A stretch of 64,000 nucleotides of DNA from Manihot esculenta (lineage: Eukaryota > Streptophyta > Magnoliopsida > Malpighiales > Euphorbiaceae), in the NCBI RefSeq assembly GCF_001659605.2, contig NC_035170.2, positions 19,790,948 through 19,854,947 of the forward strand. The letters are read 5' to 3'. The position numbers were made by a program, and so were the translations under genes. This document shows, piece by piece, positions 1 through 12,645 of the stretch (position 1 is its first letter; every line of letters begins with the position of its first letter). The notes beneath the pieces are model-generated. The model did no database searches. It was not told the origin of the DNA and was given only the letters and a program-made list of their open reading frames with translations.

Positions 1-895
1 TCAATTATAATGTTACAATCAAATACATCACTTTTCAAAACAAGAAATCTATATGCATCACTATGTTCAACATAAATTATAAATATGCAATCAGAAGTTT
101 TTGAATCTATTTTTCATTTTTTAGGGTTAGGAAGAATTATTTTAGTAAGACACTCCCACATTTTTAAATATTTTAAATTAGGTGTATAACATTTTCAAAA
201 TTCATATGGTGTTTTATCAGTTTTTTTATAGGGTATTATATTTTGTAGATAATAAACAGATAATAAAACTTCCTCCAAAAGTTATTAGGTGAGGACAAAC
301 TTATTAATAAAGTATTAATCATCATTTTTTTTAATATTATATTTTTTCTTTTCGCTACTCCATTGAATTCATGTGAATAAGGTGGAGTAAATTCATGAAT
401 TATTCATTCTTATTCATTCTTTTTCACAAAAGTCATTAAATAAAATATATTCTCTACCTCTATCTGATGTAATCCTTTTTATTTTCATATTTAATTGATT
501 TTCTACTTCAGTTTTATATAATTGAAATATATCAAATGCTGCATCTTTGTTTTTAAGCAAATATACTTTAGTATATCTAGAATAATCATCAATAAAAATT
601 ACATAATATTTTTTTTTCTAACCATCTCTATGTGTAGCTGTACATGATTTTTTTTGTTGACTTAGATTCTGCACAAATCTCACATTTATTTAAACATGTA
701 TTACCAGTGTCAGATGTTATACAAAGATATTGCATTTTTTTTAATGTAAGAAGCACTAACATGCCCTAATCTAGCATGCCATAAATTAAAAGAATCAATC
801 AAGTAAGCATAATAATATGCATTTTCATTTGTTATTGCAAAAATATTGAGAACAAATAGTCCATGATTACAATAACCTTTTTTCAACAAAAATAT
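1..895 (-). pseudogene. Ty1/copia pol fragment (pre-integrase and integrase)
   Basis: Reading the minus strand from 895 down, I see the pre-integrase motif HARLGH (761-778), a CEIC zinc-binding pair (665-684), an integrase core segment with IDDYS (570-588) and SDRGREY (447-467). These are the order and motifs of a Ty1/copia polyprotein. The reading frame is broken by a one-base homopolymer change near 870-880 and by stops below 440, so no product is expected. The missing upstream part of the same element resumes at 26235, on the far side of the inserted gypsy element. The downstream reverse transcriptase and the 3' LTR lie outside the window. Confidence 0.85.
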
Positions 896-3172
896 TGTAA
901 CGACCCGAAAATCGGACCGCTACCGGCGCTAGGATCCATATCGGCTTAAGGCCGCCGGGACCCGTAGCAAGCCTGACATAACCTGTAAACCTGTTTAATC
1001 CCATACATGATCAACAACATACATAAAAATTAAAATTTTTCTTTCATACATTTTCTCCTGTACCAATCTCAACCTGTGCATGCACTAAACATAAACATAA
1101 CTATAACACTGACCCCTCTGTGGGATCTCATCAAAGCCCCAATGGGCGACATAACATGCGTTGAGTTGGTTAACATATACATCATAAGACATCTGAGATC
1201 ATGTAATAAAAGGGAATAACAATACCCATAGAGTCAAGCACAACTTCTAATCCTCAATATCATTATACATAACGTGACTATTTAACTTTACATCATCTTA
1301 CAATTTATCATGTCCACTTTCTATCTATTACAAACACATGACTTTACTCTTCTTGACTTCTCTGTCTAGCCCGTACCTGTAATCCTAGGGGATTGGGGAA
1401 AAAGGGTGAGCTACTAGAGCCCAGTGAGCAGAATAATAAAACATTTAAATTCTCATGCCATCATGTAATGTAACACATCACAACAAATCACATCTCGGAT
1501 GGTATTGTCACCAATAGTCCTCTACATTCCAAAGTGCCGGGACGTAGAATGGGTACAACCGGTCTTTCTCTTAACATAACATATCATAACATTCCAATGT
1601 GTCAGGGACGTAGAATGGGTACAACCTGGACTTTCTCTTACATAGTGCCAGGGACGTAGAATGGGTACAACCTGGACTTCCATACCATATCATGCTGTAA
1701 CATCATCATACCATATGAGGACTAAAGGATCATCCAATAACCAATCCACATCAACATCATAAATGCAATGCAACATATTCATGAATTCTAATGCAAACAA
1801 CCTAATTCATCACATGGCATTCATGATGCATGAACATGCTAAAAACTTTATAATTTAATTGCTTTAAAATCGTAAAGGTTTATTCTACTCACCTCTGGCT
1901 GAAGCTCTACTAACTTAGAAGCAGCTGAACTCACTGCTGGGGTCCTCAGTTCCTCGGGTCCGAACCTACACAGGTGGACTCAAATGAGGGACCAAACAAC
2001 TAGAACATAACTCTAAAAATATCCCCCAAAAGCCCCCTAAAACACCTCAAAACAATCATACAAAAACATGCAAAGGAAGGCTGAACAGGGCAGGTTCGGC
2101 GGCACCTTCGGCGGCCAAAAGTCCCTCCAGAGCCGAAACCCAGGCAGGTTCGGCGGCACCTTCGGCGGCGGAAAGTCCCAGACAGAGACGAAAGTCTCTT
2201 TTCGGGGGCAGGCTTCGGCAGCCGAAAGGCGTGCCTCTCCAGCCATGTTCGGCGGCCGAAAGTCCTTCGGCTGCCGAACCTGGTTTCTGCCAAAGGGCAG
2301 AAACTTGGCTCCTCTATGCACATTTGCCCTCCAAAACTTCCAATCATGCATAAACCTATTCTACAACACACATACTCAAGCATACAAGTTCCTAGGGGCT
2401 TCAAACCAACTAAAACCCCATCTACAACACATCAAACAACACAAATCCAACATACATTTCCCATAATCCAACAAAAACCCAAAAACTCATAAAACCCTAC
2501 ACATGCATTTCTACTTCAAGAATCAACTTAAAACTTGTTAAAAACATATAGTGAGCTCAAGATCGGCCCTTACCTCTTGTAGATCGAGAGGAAAACGACC
2601 CTAGCTCGAAGATGGGAGAGATTTGAGTTCTTGAACCTCAAAGCTCCAAAACTTGCTTTAAACTCGAAAATCTTCAAAACAAGGTGAAAACTCATAAGAA
2701 AAACATGAAAACTCGAAGGGAGAAGCTCAAAACAGAGGAGGGGCGGTGGAGAACTCACCTTGGACGAAAATGGGAAGAAAAGCTTGCCCGTTTCGGCCAT
2801 GGGGTCCTTTTATAGGGCTGTCCTTACCACCTTTCGGCGGCCTAACGTGCCCCCACAGCGCATGCAAGTTCGGCGGCCGAACATGAGGTTCGGCGGCCGA
2901 ACCTTGGCTGATTCAAACAAGGCTTTCGGAGGCCTAAGGCGCTCCCAAAACCTCCTCACGTTCGGCGGCCGAACATGACTTTTGGCGGCCGAACCTGGCA
3001 AAGTCTCCAAAGCCCTCTCCACTCCAAAACCTGGATTTATTTTCATTAAAAAACCATAAAATACATCAAAACATTTTATGAAGACATGGTTTTACCCTTC
3101 TAGGGGTCTCCGACATCCGAGATTCCACCGGACGGTAGGAATTCCGATACCGGAGTCTAGCCGGGTATTACA
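896..3172 (-). repeat. 3' LTR of outer gypsy element
   Basis: 2277 bp, TGTAACGACC at the left and GTATTACA at the right on the plus strand. The U3 end is at 3172 because the element points left. It contains a TATA box (TATAAAA, 2808-2814 minus), a U3 cluster of TTCGGCGGCCGAA palindromes (about 2830-3000), a second cluster in the transcribed part (about 2095-2285), and three hairpin-type repeats (1537-1680). Confidence 0.95.
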
Positions 3173-3188
3173 TTCTCCCCCCCCTTAA
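3173..3188 (-). other. Polypurine tract of outer gypsy element
   Basis: Directly inside the 3' LTR. The minus strand reads TTAAGGGG followed by more G and then AGAA, ending at the LTR edge. This is the usual primer site for plus-strand DNA synthesis. Confidence 0.85.
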
Positions 3189-3281
3189 GAACATTCGTCC
3201 CCGAATGTTCCTCAACTAGCACATGCAAGGCATACAACATAACATACACACAAGGCACATAGAACTCACAAGGAACAAACC

Positions 3282-6200
3282 TCAGAAAAGATAAGGGTAT
3301 TGCTGGAGCATGGACTCCCGTGTCTCCCAAGTGCATTCTTCCATATTGTGGTGGTTCCACAGGACTTTCACCATCGAGATTTCCTTGTTTCTCAGTTTTC
3401 TGATCTGGGAGGCTATGATCCGTACTGGCTGCTCAACATAGGTGAGATCTTCTTGGATCTCCATATCAGGCTCACTAAGAACCTTGCCCGGATCTGACAC
3501 AAACTTTCTCAACATGGAAACATGGAAAACCGGATGGATTTTTTCCATTGAAGCAGGTAAATCCAGCTTGTACGACACATTCCCAATCTTTTGCAAGATT
3601 TCAAAGGGTCCGATGTATCGTGGGGCTAGTTTACCTTTCTTCCCGAAGCGAACCACTCCTTTCATAGGGGACACCTTGAGCAATACCAGATCCCCCTCCT
3701 GAAACTCTACTTGTCGTCTGCGGATGTCTGCATAACTTTTCTGTCTGCTTGCAACAGTCTTGATCCTTTCTCTGATTATGGGTACTACCCTGCTGGTAAT
3801 CTCTACTAGCTCAGGCCCTGCCAAGGCCTTCTCTCCAACTTCCTCCCAGCAAACAGGTGACCTGCACTTCCTTCCGTATAAAGCTTCATATGGAGCCATC
3901 CCGATGCTAGCATGATGGCTGTTATTGTAGGCAAACTCCACCAAAGGTAGATGCTGCCTCCAAGAACTGCCAAAGTCCAGCACACACATTCTAAGCATAT
4001 CCTCTATTGTCTGGATGGTCCTCTCTGATTGTCCGTCCGTCTGGGGTGGAAGGCAGTACTGAAATCCAACCTAGTACCCATGGCATTCTGCAGACTCCGC
4101 CAAAACCTGGAGGTGAACTGGGGCCCTCTATCAAACACTATTGAAACAGGAACCCCATGCAGCCTGACGATCTCATCTACATACACCTGCGCCAACTTGT
4201 CCACAGAATAGCCACTCCTGACCGGGATGAAGTGAGCAGATTTGGTGAGTCTGTCCACAATCACCCATATGGAGTCCAATCTGTTGGACGTCGCCGGTAA
4301 CCCCACTACGAAGTCCATAGCTATATTCTCCCATTTCCACTCTGGAATAGGTAGCGGGTTAAGCATTCCAGCCGGCTTCTGATGTTCCAGTTTCACCCTC
4401 TGACACACTTCGCAGGCTGACACAAACTGTGCCACTTCTTTCTTCATCGCTGGCCACCAATAAACTTTCTTCAGATCTTGATACATCTTGGTGGCTCCGG
4501 GGTGAATGCTGTATCTTGCATTATGAGCCTCTCTCATAATGTCTCCTTTTAGCCCTATGTCATCTGGTACACACAAACGACTCCCATAGCGGAGGATCCC
4601 CTTACTGTCAAATCTGAACTCACTGTCCTTGCCTGACTGAACAGTCCTGGCAATCTTTACTAACTCTGGGTCCTCATGCTGTTTCTGAGCCACTTGCTCT
4701 AGAAACACAGGTGTCACTTTCATCTGGGCCACTAAAGCACCTGTACCAGACAACTCCAACTGTAGACCTTCATCAATGAGCTTGTAAAACTCCTTCACCA
4801 CTGGTCTCCTCTCTACCGTAATGTGGGATAGACTGCCTAGTGACTTCCGGCTTAGGGCGTCTGCCACGGAATTCGCCTTACCCGGATGATACTGAATCTT
4901 GCAATCATAGTCACTCAGCAGCTCTACCCACCTTCTCTGTCTCAAGTTCAAATCTCTTTGACTCAGGATGTACTGTAGGCTCTTATGATCCGTGAAGATC
5001 TCATATTTAACCCCATAGAGGTAGTGCCTCCACATCTTGAGTGCAAAGATTACTGCTGCCATCTCAAGGTCATGTGTGGGGTAATTTAACTGGTGCTTCT
5101 TCAGCTGTCTAGAAGCATAAGCAATCACCCTCTCATTCTGCATTAGTACACAACCCAGTCCCACACGGGACACATCACAAAAGACTGTAAAATCCTCATC
5201 ACTAGATGGCAGAGCTAACACTGGTGCTGAAGTCAACCTCTTTTTAAGCTCTTCAAAACTCTCTTCGCACTGGTCGGTCCACACAAACTTTTGATTCTTC
5301 CTGGTTAACCTGGTCAGAGGGGCTGCAATTTTTGAGAAGTCCTGAACGAACCTCCTGTAGTAACCTGCCAAACCCAAGAAACTCCTGATCTCTGTCACTG
5401 AAGTGGGTCTAGGCCAGTTAGCCACAGCTTCTATCTTCTTGGGGTCCACCTCTATCCCATTCTCTGACACTACATGCCCCAAGAACGAAATGCTCCTCAG
5501 CCAGAACTCACACTTAGAGAACTTGGCATACAAGCCATGTTCCCTCAAGGTCTGCAGAACCAACCTCAGATGATGGGCATGCTCCTCTGCATTCCTGGAA
5601 TACACCAAGATATCATCTATGAAGACAATAACAAAGTGATCCAGGTACTGGCTAAACACTCTATTCATGAGATCCATGAATGCTGCAGGGGCGTTGGTTA
5701 ACCCGAACGGCATTACAAGGAACTCAAAATGCCCATATCTAGTCCTGAAAGCTGTCTTTGGCACATCTTCCTCTCTGATCCTCAGCTGATGATATCCGGA
5801 CCTCAGATCTATTTTGGAGAAACAACCCGCTCCTGCTAGCTGGTCGAATAGATCATCGATCCTTGGCAATGGGTATTTATTCTTGGTAGTGACTTTGTTC
5901 AACTGCCTGTAGTCGATACAAAGTCTAAGGGATCCATCCTTCTTTCTAACAAACAAGACTGGTGCACTCCAAGGTGAGGTACTCGATCGGATGAAGCCCT
6001 TTTCTACCAGCTCTTGCAACTGTTCTTTCAATTCCTTCAACTCGGTTGGAGCCATTCTGTAGGGAGGGATAGAGATCGGTCGGGTTCCAGGCATCAGTTC
6101 TATCTCGAACTCTATCTCCCTAGCAGGTGGTAAACCTGGCAGCTCGTCTGGGAAGACGTCTAGAAACTCTCTAACCATTGGCACCGAGGCGGGCTCTCTA

Positions 6201-7792
6201 ACCTGACTGCTAAGCTCTCTCAAATGAGCCAAATACCCCTGACATCCCTTTCTAAGCAACCTACGAGCCTGAAGAGCTGATATCAGACCTCTAGGTGTAC
6301 CCCTCCTGTCCCCCCTGAAGACAATCTCTGACCCATCCTGACCTCTGAACCTGACTACCTTGTCCCTGCAGTCCAAGGTAGCTCCATGGGTAGATAACCA
6401 GTCCATCCCTAGAATGACGTCAAAATCTGTCAAGTCTAGAACCACAAGGTCGGCGGAAAGGCATCTTCCCTCAACAAAGACTGGACTGCACTGGCAGACT
6501 GACTCTGCCACTGATGTATCACACTTGGGTCCACTGACCCAGAGAGGACACTCTAACCCAGAGATCATCAGACCCAACCTCTCGACGGCTCTCGGAGCAA
6601 TAAAAGAATGAGATGCACCAGGGTCCATCAAGGCATACACATCTGAACAACCAATGACTAAGTTACCTGCCACCACGGTGTTAGATGCATCTACCACCAC
6701 GGTGTTAGATGCATCTGCCTCCTGCTGAGTCATCGTGAAGATCCGTGCTGGAGCTGATGGACCTTCACCCCTGAAACCCGCTGAAGAAGAGGCTGCCCCT
6801 CTCCCTCTGCCTCTGCCACTGGCCTGAGTCATGGCTGGAGCTGCTGGCTGAGCCACACTGCCAGAAGCTGTCTGCTGAGACTGTGCTCCAAAAGCTGCCC
6901 TAGGACACTCCCGAGCCATGTGTCCCTCTTGCCCGCATCTGAAGCAGGCTGCTGTCCCAGCCCGGCAAACTCCCTTATATGGCCTACTACACTTTGCACA
7001 AACTGCATTATCCGCACCAGAGCTCGAGCCACTCCCTAGTCCCAGACTGGATTTGACCTTGTTCCAAAACTTGTTCTTCTTCGGCTTCCTAGTAGTGTTA
7101 CTCCACTTTTTGCTACCTGAAGCTGCTGCACTCAGAGAAGAAGAGCCTGGGGTCTTGGAACCAGAAGACTGTGCCACTGACTGTCTGACTGTTCCCTGAA
7201 CGATGGCACTGGCTTCCATTTTCTGGGCCATATCCACTATGGCATGGAAGCTCTCCCTATCTGCTAACTGGATCAAGGAGGAATATCTAGAGTGGAGTTT
7301 CATGATATACCTCCTTGACCTTTTCTGATCTGAGTCAAGATTTTGCCCTGCAAATGGCAACAGTTCCAAGAATCTGTCTGTGAACTCCTCTACACCCATC
7401 TCATCAGTCTGCCTCAACTGCTCAAACTCTATCATCTTCAGCTCCCTTAAACTATCTGGGAAAGCCCATCCTGCAAACTCGTTTGCAAACTCCTCCCAAG
7501 ACATGCTGTCTACTCTCGGGTTCACATAATTCTTGAACCACTCTCGTGCCTTCTTGCACTTAAGCGTGAACCCAGCCATCTGAATGGCCCTACTGTCATC
7601 AGCCCCAATCTCATCTGTGATCACCTTAACCCTTTCAAGATACACAAATGGGTCATCCCCTTTTTCATACTGAGGAGCACCCAGTTTCATGTAGTCGGTC
7701 ATATTGACCTTGCTCCCATTGGCTGAGCTAGGTCTAGAAGGTTAAGTAACTGGGGCTGCTGGTTCTGTAGGTGGTGGAGGTGGGGGTGCAGC
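3282..7792 (-). pseudogene. gag-pol of outer gypsy element (C-terminal gag, PR, RT, RNase H, IN, chromodomain-like tail)
   Basis: An open frame of about 1230 codons begins at MTDYMKLG (7702) and runs to 4004. It shows a capsid region, a CCHC zinc knuckle [14 protein letters not shown] (6903-6946, residues about 253-266), a protease site [11 protein letters not shown] (about 6607-6640), a reverse transcriptase with FIDDILVYS (5601-5623), an RNase H with TDHKSLQYI, an integrase zinc finger ending CEVCQRVK and the catalytic MDFVVGLP and DRGPQF segments. The last 238 codons (3282-3998) are in another frame. Comparison with the second element at 35.1 kb places a one-base deletion at about 4041-4048, just after FHP in the integrase. 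The C-terminus ([14 protein letters not shown]) matches the chromodomain-like tail of Tekay chromoviruses. A 24-bp tandem duplication lies before the protease at 6670-6717. The enzyme would be truncated unless the shift is bypassed. True gag starts further upstream at 23701 and is split by three insertions. Confidence 0.92.
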
Positions 7793-10097
7793 TGTAACGA
7801 CCCAAAAATCGGACCGCTACCGGCGCTAGGATCCAGGTCGGCTTAAGGCCACCGGGACCCGTAGCAAGCCTAACATGCAACCTGTAAACCTGTTTAATCC
7901 CATACATGATCAACAACATACATAAAAATTTAAAACTTTTCTTTCATTCATACACCAAACTCAACCTGTGCATGCACTGTACATAATCATAATCATAATC
8001 ATGACCCCTCTGTGGGATCTCATCAATGCCCCAATGGGTGATACATCATAAGTTGAGTTGGTTTACATAATCATCACCAAATATCTAAGATCATGTATTA
8101 AAAGGGATATCTTATACATATAGTCAAGCACAATCTCTAATCCTCAATATCTTTACATGACTAAAACTGTACTTTTACATAACATTAATACATTTATCAT
8201 GTCCACGCTATCTATTACAAACTCATGACTTTATTACTCTTGCGGACCTCCTGGTCTACCCTGTACCTGCAAACCTGGGGAATATGGGAGAGGGGTGAGC
8301 TACTAGAGCCCAGTGAGCAGAATAATAAAAACATTTAAATCATATGGCAACATGGAATGCATCACATCACAGCTAATCACATCAAGGATGAACTTGTCAC
8401 CAATAGCCCTCTACATAGTCCAACTGTGCCAGAACGTAGAATGGGTCCTGGTCTTTCTCTTACATAACATAGCATAACATAACAGTCCAACTGTGCCAGA
8501 ACGTAGAATGGGTCCTGGTCTTTCCCTTACATGGTGCCAGCGAACGTAGAATGGGTCCCACTGGTCTTACATTCCGTACTGTACATATCACATCGTCACA
8601 TCATAGATCGAGGGGCTATGGATCATCCAACGTTCATCCACATCAATCAACAATAAAGTGTGCAATGCAACATATTCGTGAATTCTAATGCAAACAACCT
8701 AGTACATCTCATGGTATTCATGATGCGTGAAACATGCTAAAAAGTCTATTATTTGCTTTAAAACGTAATGAGTTATTCCACTCACCTCTGGATAGCTCTG
8801 ACCAGACACTGGAGCAGCTGACTCACTGCTGGGGTCCTCGGTTCCTCGGGTCCGAACCTACACAGGTGGACTCAAATGAGGGACCAAACAAACATGAACA
8901 TAACTCTAAACTACTCCCCAAAAACCCCCTAAAACATTGTGAAACAATCATATAAAAACATGCAAAGGAAGGCTGGACAGGGCACTTTCGGCGGCAGGTT
9001 TGGCGGCCGGAAGTCCCTCCAGAGCCGAAAGTCAGGCAGGTTCGGCGGCACCTTCGGCGGCCGAAACTCCCAGACAGAGGCGAAACTCATGCATGTTCGG
9101 CCGCACTTTCGGTGGCCGAAACTCCCAGACAGAGACGAAAGTCTCCTTTCGAGGGCAAGCTTCGGCAGCCGAAGGCTGCCTCCAAAAGCATGTTCGGCGG
9201 CCGAAAGTTCCTTCGACTGCCGAACCTGGTTTCTCCCATAGTGGCAGAAACTCAGCTCTTCTATGCACATTTGCCTCCAAAACTACCCAATCAAGCAAAA
9301 ACCTATTCTACACATTCTCAAACATACACAAACAAGCATACCAGTTCCTAGGGGCATCAAACCACCAAAAACCCCAACTACAACACATCAAGCAACTCAC
9401 ATTGTTCATAACACATATAAAACCCATAAATCCTAACCATGAGCTAAACATGCATTCTACCCCATAGATCTACTTACAACTTACTTAAAATATGCAATGA
9501 GCTTAAGATCGGCTCTTACCTCATGGAGATCGAGAGAGAGTCGACCTAAACTTGGAGATGGGAGGGGTTGAGTTCCCTTGAACTTCAAAGCTCCAAAACT
9601 TTGCTCAAAACTTGAAAATCTTCAAAACAAAGTAAAAACTCATGAAAATCGAGAAGGATTGGAAGGAAAGAACTCAAGATCGGTGAGGTACGGCGGAGAG
9701 CTCACCTTGGCCGAAAATGGGGAAAAGCTCGCCCGTTTTCGGCTAAGGGACCCTTTTATAGTGGCTGGCCAGGCCACGTTCGGGGGCCGAACGTGCCTCC
9801 GCATGCATGCCATGTTCGGCGGCCGAACTTGAGGTTCGGCGGCCGAACCTGGACTTCCCTCACTTATGCTTTCGGGGGCCTAAAAGCTCTCCCGAAGGCA
9901 TGCATGTTCGGCGGCCGAACCTGGGTTTTCCTCCAAGATTGTTTTCATGCAAAAACTCATTTTCTTTTTACTTAAAACCATGAAATACCTTAAAACATTT
10001 TATGAAAATATGTTTCTACCCTACTAGAGGCTTCCGACATCCGAGATTCCACCGGACGGTAGGAAATTCCGATACCGGAGTCTAGCCGGATATTACA
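7793..10097 (-). mobile_element. Solo LTR inserted in gag
   Basis: 2305 bp, TGTAACGACC to ATATTACA, flanked by GCAGC on both sides (7788-7792 and 10098-10102). There is no internal region, so this is a solo LTR, probably left by recombination between the two LTRs of a full element. It carries the family's TATA box (TATAAAA inside the stretch near 9753-9760 minus), both palindrome clusters and three CCAG/CTGG hairpin units (about 8425-8560). Confidence 0.95.
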
Positions 10098-10355
10098 GCA
10101 GCATTCCCCGAGGTGGGGTTTTCCGGGTGAGGATAAAAGGGTGAGAGTGGATAAGCTGGGTACTGGGGGTGAGGAGGATAGAAAGGTGGATAAGGCATGT
10201 AGGTAGGGTAGGGGTTAAAGCTGGAGTAATCCGATGTGCCTCCCATCGGATACCCTGAACCCTGTGGAAAGGGTGGATAATGGGGTGGAAAACCATACCC
10301 CTAGGCCTGAACGCCTCCCTGTGACTCCCCTGTCCCTTCTTCCATCATGCTGACT
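10098..10355 (-). pseudogene. Middle segment of outer gag (proline/tyrosine-rich linker)
   Basis: On the minus strand the segment encodes a Pro/Tyr/Ser-rich stretch (for example FNPYPTYMPYPPFYPPHP) that parallels the gag of the nested element at 15950-16080. It is gag sequence left between the solo LTR on the left and the nested element on the right. Frame continuity with 7792 is restored if the solo LTR plus one GCAGC copy is removed. It is not a gene by itself. Confidence 0.85.
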
Positions 10356-12627
10356 GTAACGACCCGGAAACCGGTACCCCTCAGTAACGGTCCGAACCAT
10401 CACTGGCACTAGGATCCAGATCGGCTTAAGGCCGCCGGGACCCGTAGCAAGCCGACTATACTCTCTGTGTACCTGATAAATCCCAGACATGATACAAATA
10501 GACTCAACAATCCTGTAAAACTCTGTAGGCTTAATTACTGCTACTCAGATATGTCAATCTGAAATGGCCCTCAGGGCCTATACCAGGGACTACTATCTGC
10601 TGTGGGTCATGGGAATGAAACCCTTTTAATCTGTAACACATTCCACTGGTATCTCATCGAAGTCATACATTAAGCCTAACTCACACATTTCTCATCAAGA
10701 AACGTAAAACAGGATTCATGTACAGGGGATTAAGCAAACATCACACAACAGCAAAAGCACTAGGGAAAGCACAAGTCTATCCGTATATGACAGTACAGAT
10801 CTATACATTACATGACCGTTAATCTTTTAATTACATCATGTCCACTACACTATTACAGCATACATTCAAGCACAACTTTCCTCTGTACTCTTGCTGACTT
10901 TGATTTCCCATAGCTATCTCAGGACCTGCAAAACTGGGGTTAAGGGAGTGGGATGAGCTCTAGAGCCCAGTGAGGAGGAACAGTAAAAACAGTTCATTCA
11001 TTACATGCTCTCATGAAATGCATCACATCACAAACATATCATCTCAAAGATGAACTTGTCACCAGTAGCCCTCAACTACATGTTATCATACCAACTGTGC
11101 CAAGGAGACGATGTCATCACCTGGTCTACACTTATCTCTCTGATATCATAACATGACTAACTGTGCCAAGGAGACGAGATCTCACCTGGTCTACACTTAA
11201 CTCTGATTTGACAGCCCAGCTGTCTCACTCATAGTACCAGGAGCGACTTGGACTATCCAGGGGCGACCTGGTATGGCTATCTCATGCCATAATTATGTAT
11301 CTGCTCTCTGTCAAGGGCTAAGGATCATCCAACATTCATCCACAGGAATAACAACTTATGCAATGCATCATATTCGTGAATTCTAATGCAACACAACCTA
11401 ATACATAACATGGCAGTTTATGATGCATGGATCATGCTAGAATCGTGTCAGGTCTCAAGATAACATATTGAGTTTAGTTCCACTCACCTGTAGCCTCTGC
11501 TTGGCTAACTCTGGGCTACCTCTAACGCTGACGCAGCTACTACTGCTAAACCCCTCGGTTCCTCGGGTCCAATCCTACAATGGAGGACTCAAATGAGGTA
11601 CCAAACATATTCTATACAACAGATAAACATCTCTTATACAACTTCCCAAAACCCCTCTAAAACACCTCAAAACATGCATGCAAAACAAGCAAAGGAAGGC
11701 TGGACAGGGCACCTTCGGCAGCACCTTCGGCGGCCGAATGTCTCCTCCAGAGACGAAAGTCGAGCATGTTCGGCGGCCGAATCCTCCTTCGGCTGCCGAA
11801 CCTGAGTTCAGCAAGAACTCAGCTTCAAGCTTCAACCAGCCTCCCAACTCTTTCCAGACTCCCCCAAAACGTGTCGTCAACCTCTCAACCTATGCATATA
11901 CTCATGTACATGCTCCAAGGGGTCCAAAACTAACTTAAAACCCCAACAAAACAATACACATAACACATAATCATGCATAACCCATGAAAACACTAAAACT
12001 AACCTATATAAGCAACTCTACCCTTAATCCTCATTACAAGCTGTTATAATCCATTAAAAACAAGGTCAAAACTTCCCTTACCTTTGGACAACAGAAGCTA
12101 AACAATCTGAACTCAGCTATGCACCAACACCTCTTCTTCTTCACTAAACCACCAAAGCTCTCCCTCTTTTCTCAAAAACGTTCAAAACACTTTACCACCC
12201 TCAAACCTGAGCATGGGTGATTAAAACTTTGCAGATGAGTCATAGGAGACGTGGCCTCATCTCCAGCCATGTTCAGGAGGCAACACCTGTCCAAAAACCC
12301 TGGCTGAGGCGTGCACAATAGCTGGCTAACCAGCTCAACTTCGGCTGCCGAATCGCATGCAAAACCATGCAACATTCGGGGGCCGAACTTGAACTTCGGG
12401 GGCCGAACATTGGGCACTTTCGGCGGCCGAACTTACCTTCGGCGGCCGAACTTGGCCTTTGTCCCCTAAGCCTTTTCTTTTCAACACTCAATCCTATTCT
12501 ATGCCAAACCTTACAAAGTCTTAAAAACATTTAGCAACTCTTTCTAATACCTTACTAGAAGTCTCTGACATCCCCGAATTCCACCGGACGGTAGGAATTC
12601 CGATGTCTGAATTAGCTGGGTATTACA
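10356..12627 (-). repeat. 3' LTR of nested element (LTR subfamily B)
   Basis: 2272 bp, TGTAACGACC to GTATTACA. It shares the family ends and the conserved TGCAATGCA...GAATTCTAATGCAA block (about 11360-11395), but its repeat units differ (CCAAGGAGACGA...CCTGG) and fewer TTCGG palindromes are present. The sequence is nearly identical to the second copy at 17199-21157. Confidence 0.93.
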
Positions 12628-12645
12628 TTCTTCCCCCCTTTAAAA
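12628..12645 (-). other. Polypurine tract of nested element
   Basis: The minus strand reads AAAGGGGGGAAGAA up to the LTR edge at 12627, the same position and style as the tract of the outer element. Confidence 0.75.

Noticed and set aside
1530..1690. Regularly spaced repeats resembling a CRISPR array
   Set aside because: Only two to four units per LTR, present in every LTR of a plant retrotransposon family, with diverged units and no unique spacers.
2068..3046. Many 60-130 codon frames rich in RRPN, GRRT and RPPKV in all LTRs
   Set aside because: They come from the TTCGGCGGCCGAA palindromes, which are open in most frames on both strands. They recur in every LTR copy with frameshifts and have no protein character.
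10093..10296. 67-codon Pro/Thr/His-rich frame on the minus strand
   Set aside because: It is an alternative frame of the proline-rich gag linker and extends into the solo LTR.
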